NCBI RefSeq assembly: GCF_011764485.1 | Contig: NZ_AP022849.1 | Location: forward strand, 310,001 to 374,000 | Length of the DNA: 64,000 nucleotides | Direction: 5' to 3' | Origin: Bosea sp. ANAM02 | GTDB taxonomy: Bacteria; Pseudomonadota; Alphaproteobacteria; Rhizobiales; Beijerinckiaceae | Shown here: positions 63,659-64,000 of the stretch, piece by piece | Layout of the letters: the number at the start of each line of letters is the position of its first letter | Position numbering within the stretch: the first letter of the stretch is position 1 | The notes under the pieces: generated by a model | The model's database searches: none | What the model was told of the DNA's origin: nothing | What the model saw: the letters and a program-made list of their open reading frames with translations, nothing else | Made by a program: the position numbers and the translations under genes

Positions 63659-64000
63659 CTATCTGAAATCTCGTGCCCGGACCCGAATCCCGTCGCCTTG
63701 TCCGGGCACGAGATCTGCCCGCGGAGCAGCGCTCTCCCTGCGACCGACGCTCGCGAGAAGCCCGGACAAGTTTTCTGCCCGCTGGACGATGATGTGGGTG
63801 ACCTCCCCTTCTCGCTGGATGCGGCCGCGTACTCCGATCATCGAGCTGGACAGGATCTCGCTGCGGAAGCGCTCATAGGTTTTCACCCAGAAGATCAGGT
63901 TGGCACAGCCGCTCTCGTCCTCGATCGTCGCAAACATGACGCCCTTGGCGGATCCCGGGCGCTGTCGAACGAGGACGATGCCGGCGAGGTCGATCCAGCG
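63659..64000 (-). CDS. dnaE2: DnaE2-type error-prone DNA polymerase, C-terminal fragment (continues past window)
   Basis: The frame is open from base 64000 to the stop at 63659; 113 residues are visible. RWIDLAGIVLVRQRPGSAKG then MFATIEDESGCANLIFW and VRGRIQREGEVTHIIVQRAE is the C-terminal OB-fold of DnaE2 (ImuC), the SOS-induced translesion polymerase that works with ImuA/ImuB. The short basic tail after it (GIRVRARDFR) is usual for the family. imuA and imuB would be expected just outside the window. Confidence 0.88.
   Translation of the reverse strand, partial: RWIDLAGIVLVRQRPGSAKGVMFATIEDESGCANLIFWVKTYERFRSEILSSSMIGVRGRIQREGEVTHIIVQRAENLSGLLASVGRRESAAPRADLVPGQGDGIRVRARDFR
63668..63714 (-). 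repeat. Perfect 15-bp inverted repeat in the dnaE2 tail
   Basis: Arms 63668-63682 and 63700-63714 (ATCTCGTGCCCGGAC and its exact complement) with a 17-base loop lie within the last codons of dnaE2. Likely a transcript-end structure inside coding sequence, though T-tracts are absent. Confidence 0.6.

Noticed and set aside
1..64000. tRNA, rRNA or riboswitch genes
   Set aside because: I looked for cloverleaf arms and conserved riboswitch cores in the gaps and found none I could support.

Overview
The window reads as a piece of a large, GC-rich accessory replicon (megaplasmid, chromid or integrative conjugative element) from an alphaproteobacterium, most likely Hyphomicrobiales (Rhizobiales). 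Reasons: an Omp25/Omp31-type outer-membrane protein, a MucR/Ros-family regulator, a DnaE2-type polymerase, uniformly high GC, and no rRNA, tRNA, ribosomal-protein or central-metabolism genes that I can find. A large IcmB/DotO (TraU)-like ATPase together with three pilin-like proteins suggests a type IVB (Dot/Icm, IncI-like) conjugation system whose other genes lie outside the window.

Layout. 1-9.2 kb: a superfamily II helicase running off the left edge (-), a RecD-like helicase and the IcmB-like ATPase (+). 9.4-16 kb: a coupled restriction/defence operon of DNA methyltransferase, helicase and GIY-YIG nuclease, laid out like Bacillus yeeA-yeeB-yeeC, plus an unknown gene. 16.1-19.9 kb (-): thioredoxin reductase followed by a DUF2491/DUF350/PspA-like trio resembling enterobacterial yjfK-yjfL-yjfJ. 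20.1-22.4 kb (+): RecJ coupled to a macro-domain protein. 22.4-25.2 kb (-): lipoprotein, hipA, hipB with repeated operators, and an unknown gene. 25.2-31.2 kb (+): two unknown genes and a 1,348-aa prim-pol/helicase fusion. 31.4-32.1 kb: outer-membrane protein with terminator. 32.2-38.7 kb (+): a mobile module of three overlapping tyrosine recombinases, a nucleotidyltransferase-fold protein behind a clear promoter/operator, and a coiled-coil protein. 39.1-43.3 kb (-): four coupled paralogous genes of unknown function in B-A-B-A order. 43.4-48.9 kb: a membrane-anchored J-domain protein (+), then (-) a MucR-like regulator, unknown proteins, a YkuD L,D-transpeptidase, a small membrane protein and a pentapeptide-repeat protein. 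49.5-51.3 kb: RecQ. 51.3-61.4 kb: a histone-H1-like protein, unknown genes, a pilin-like adhesin coupled to ruvB, a 1,016-aa secreted coiled-coil protein and two pilins. 62-64 kb: an unknown protein and the 3' end of dnaE2.

Taken together the genes point to self-transfer (IcmB-like ATPase, pili, a peptidoglycan enzyme), replication and repair of the replicon (prim-pol/helicase, RecD-like, RecJ, RecQ, RuvB, DnaE2) and maintenance or defence (methyltransferase operon, HipBA). A short motif, AAGGAAT/AAGGATT and its complement, recurs in intergenic regions across the window and may be the binding site of an element-wide regulator. The least explained parts are the four-gene paralog array, the three-recombinase module, the secreted 1,016-aa protein and the motif network.
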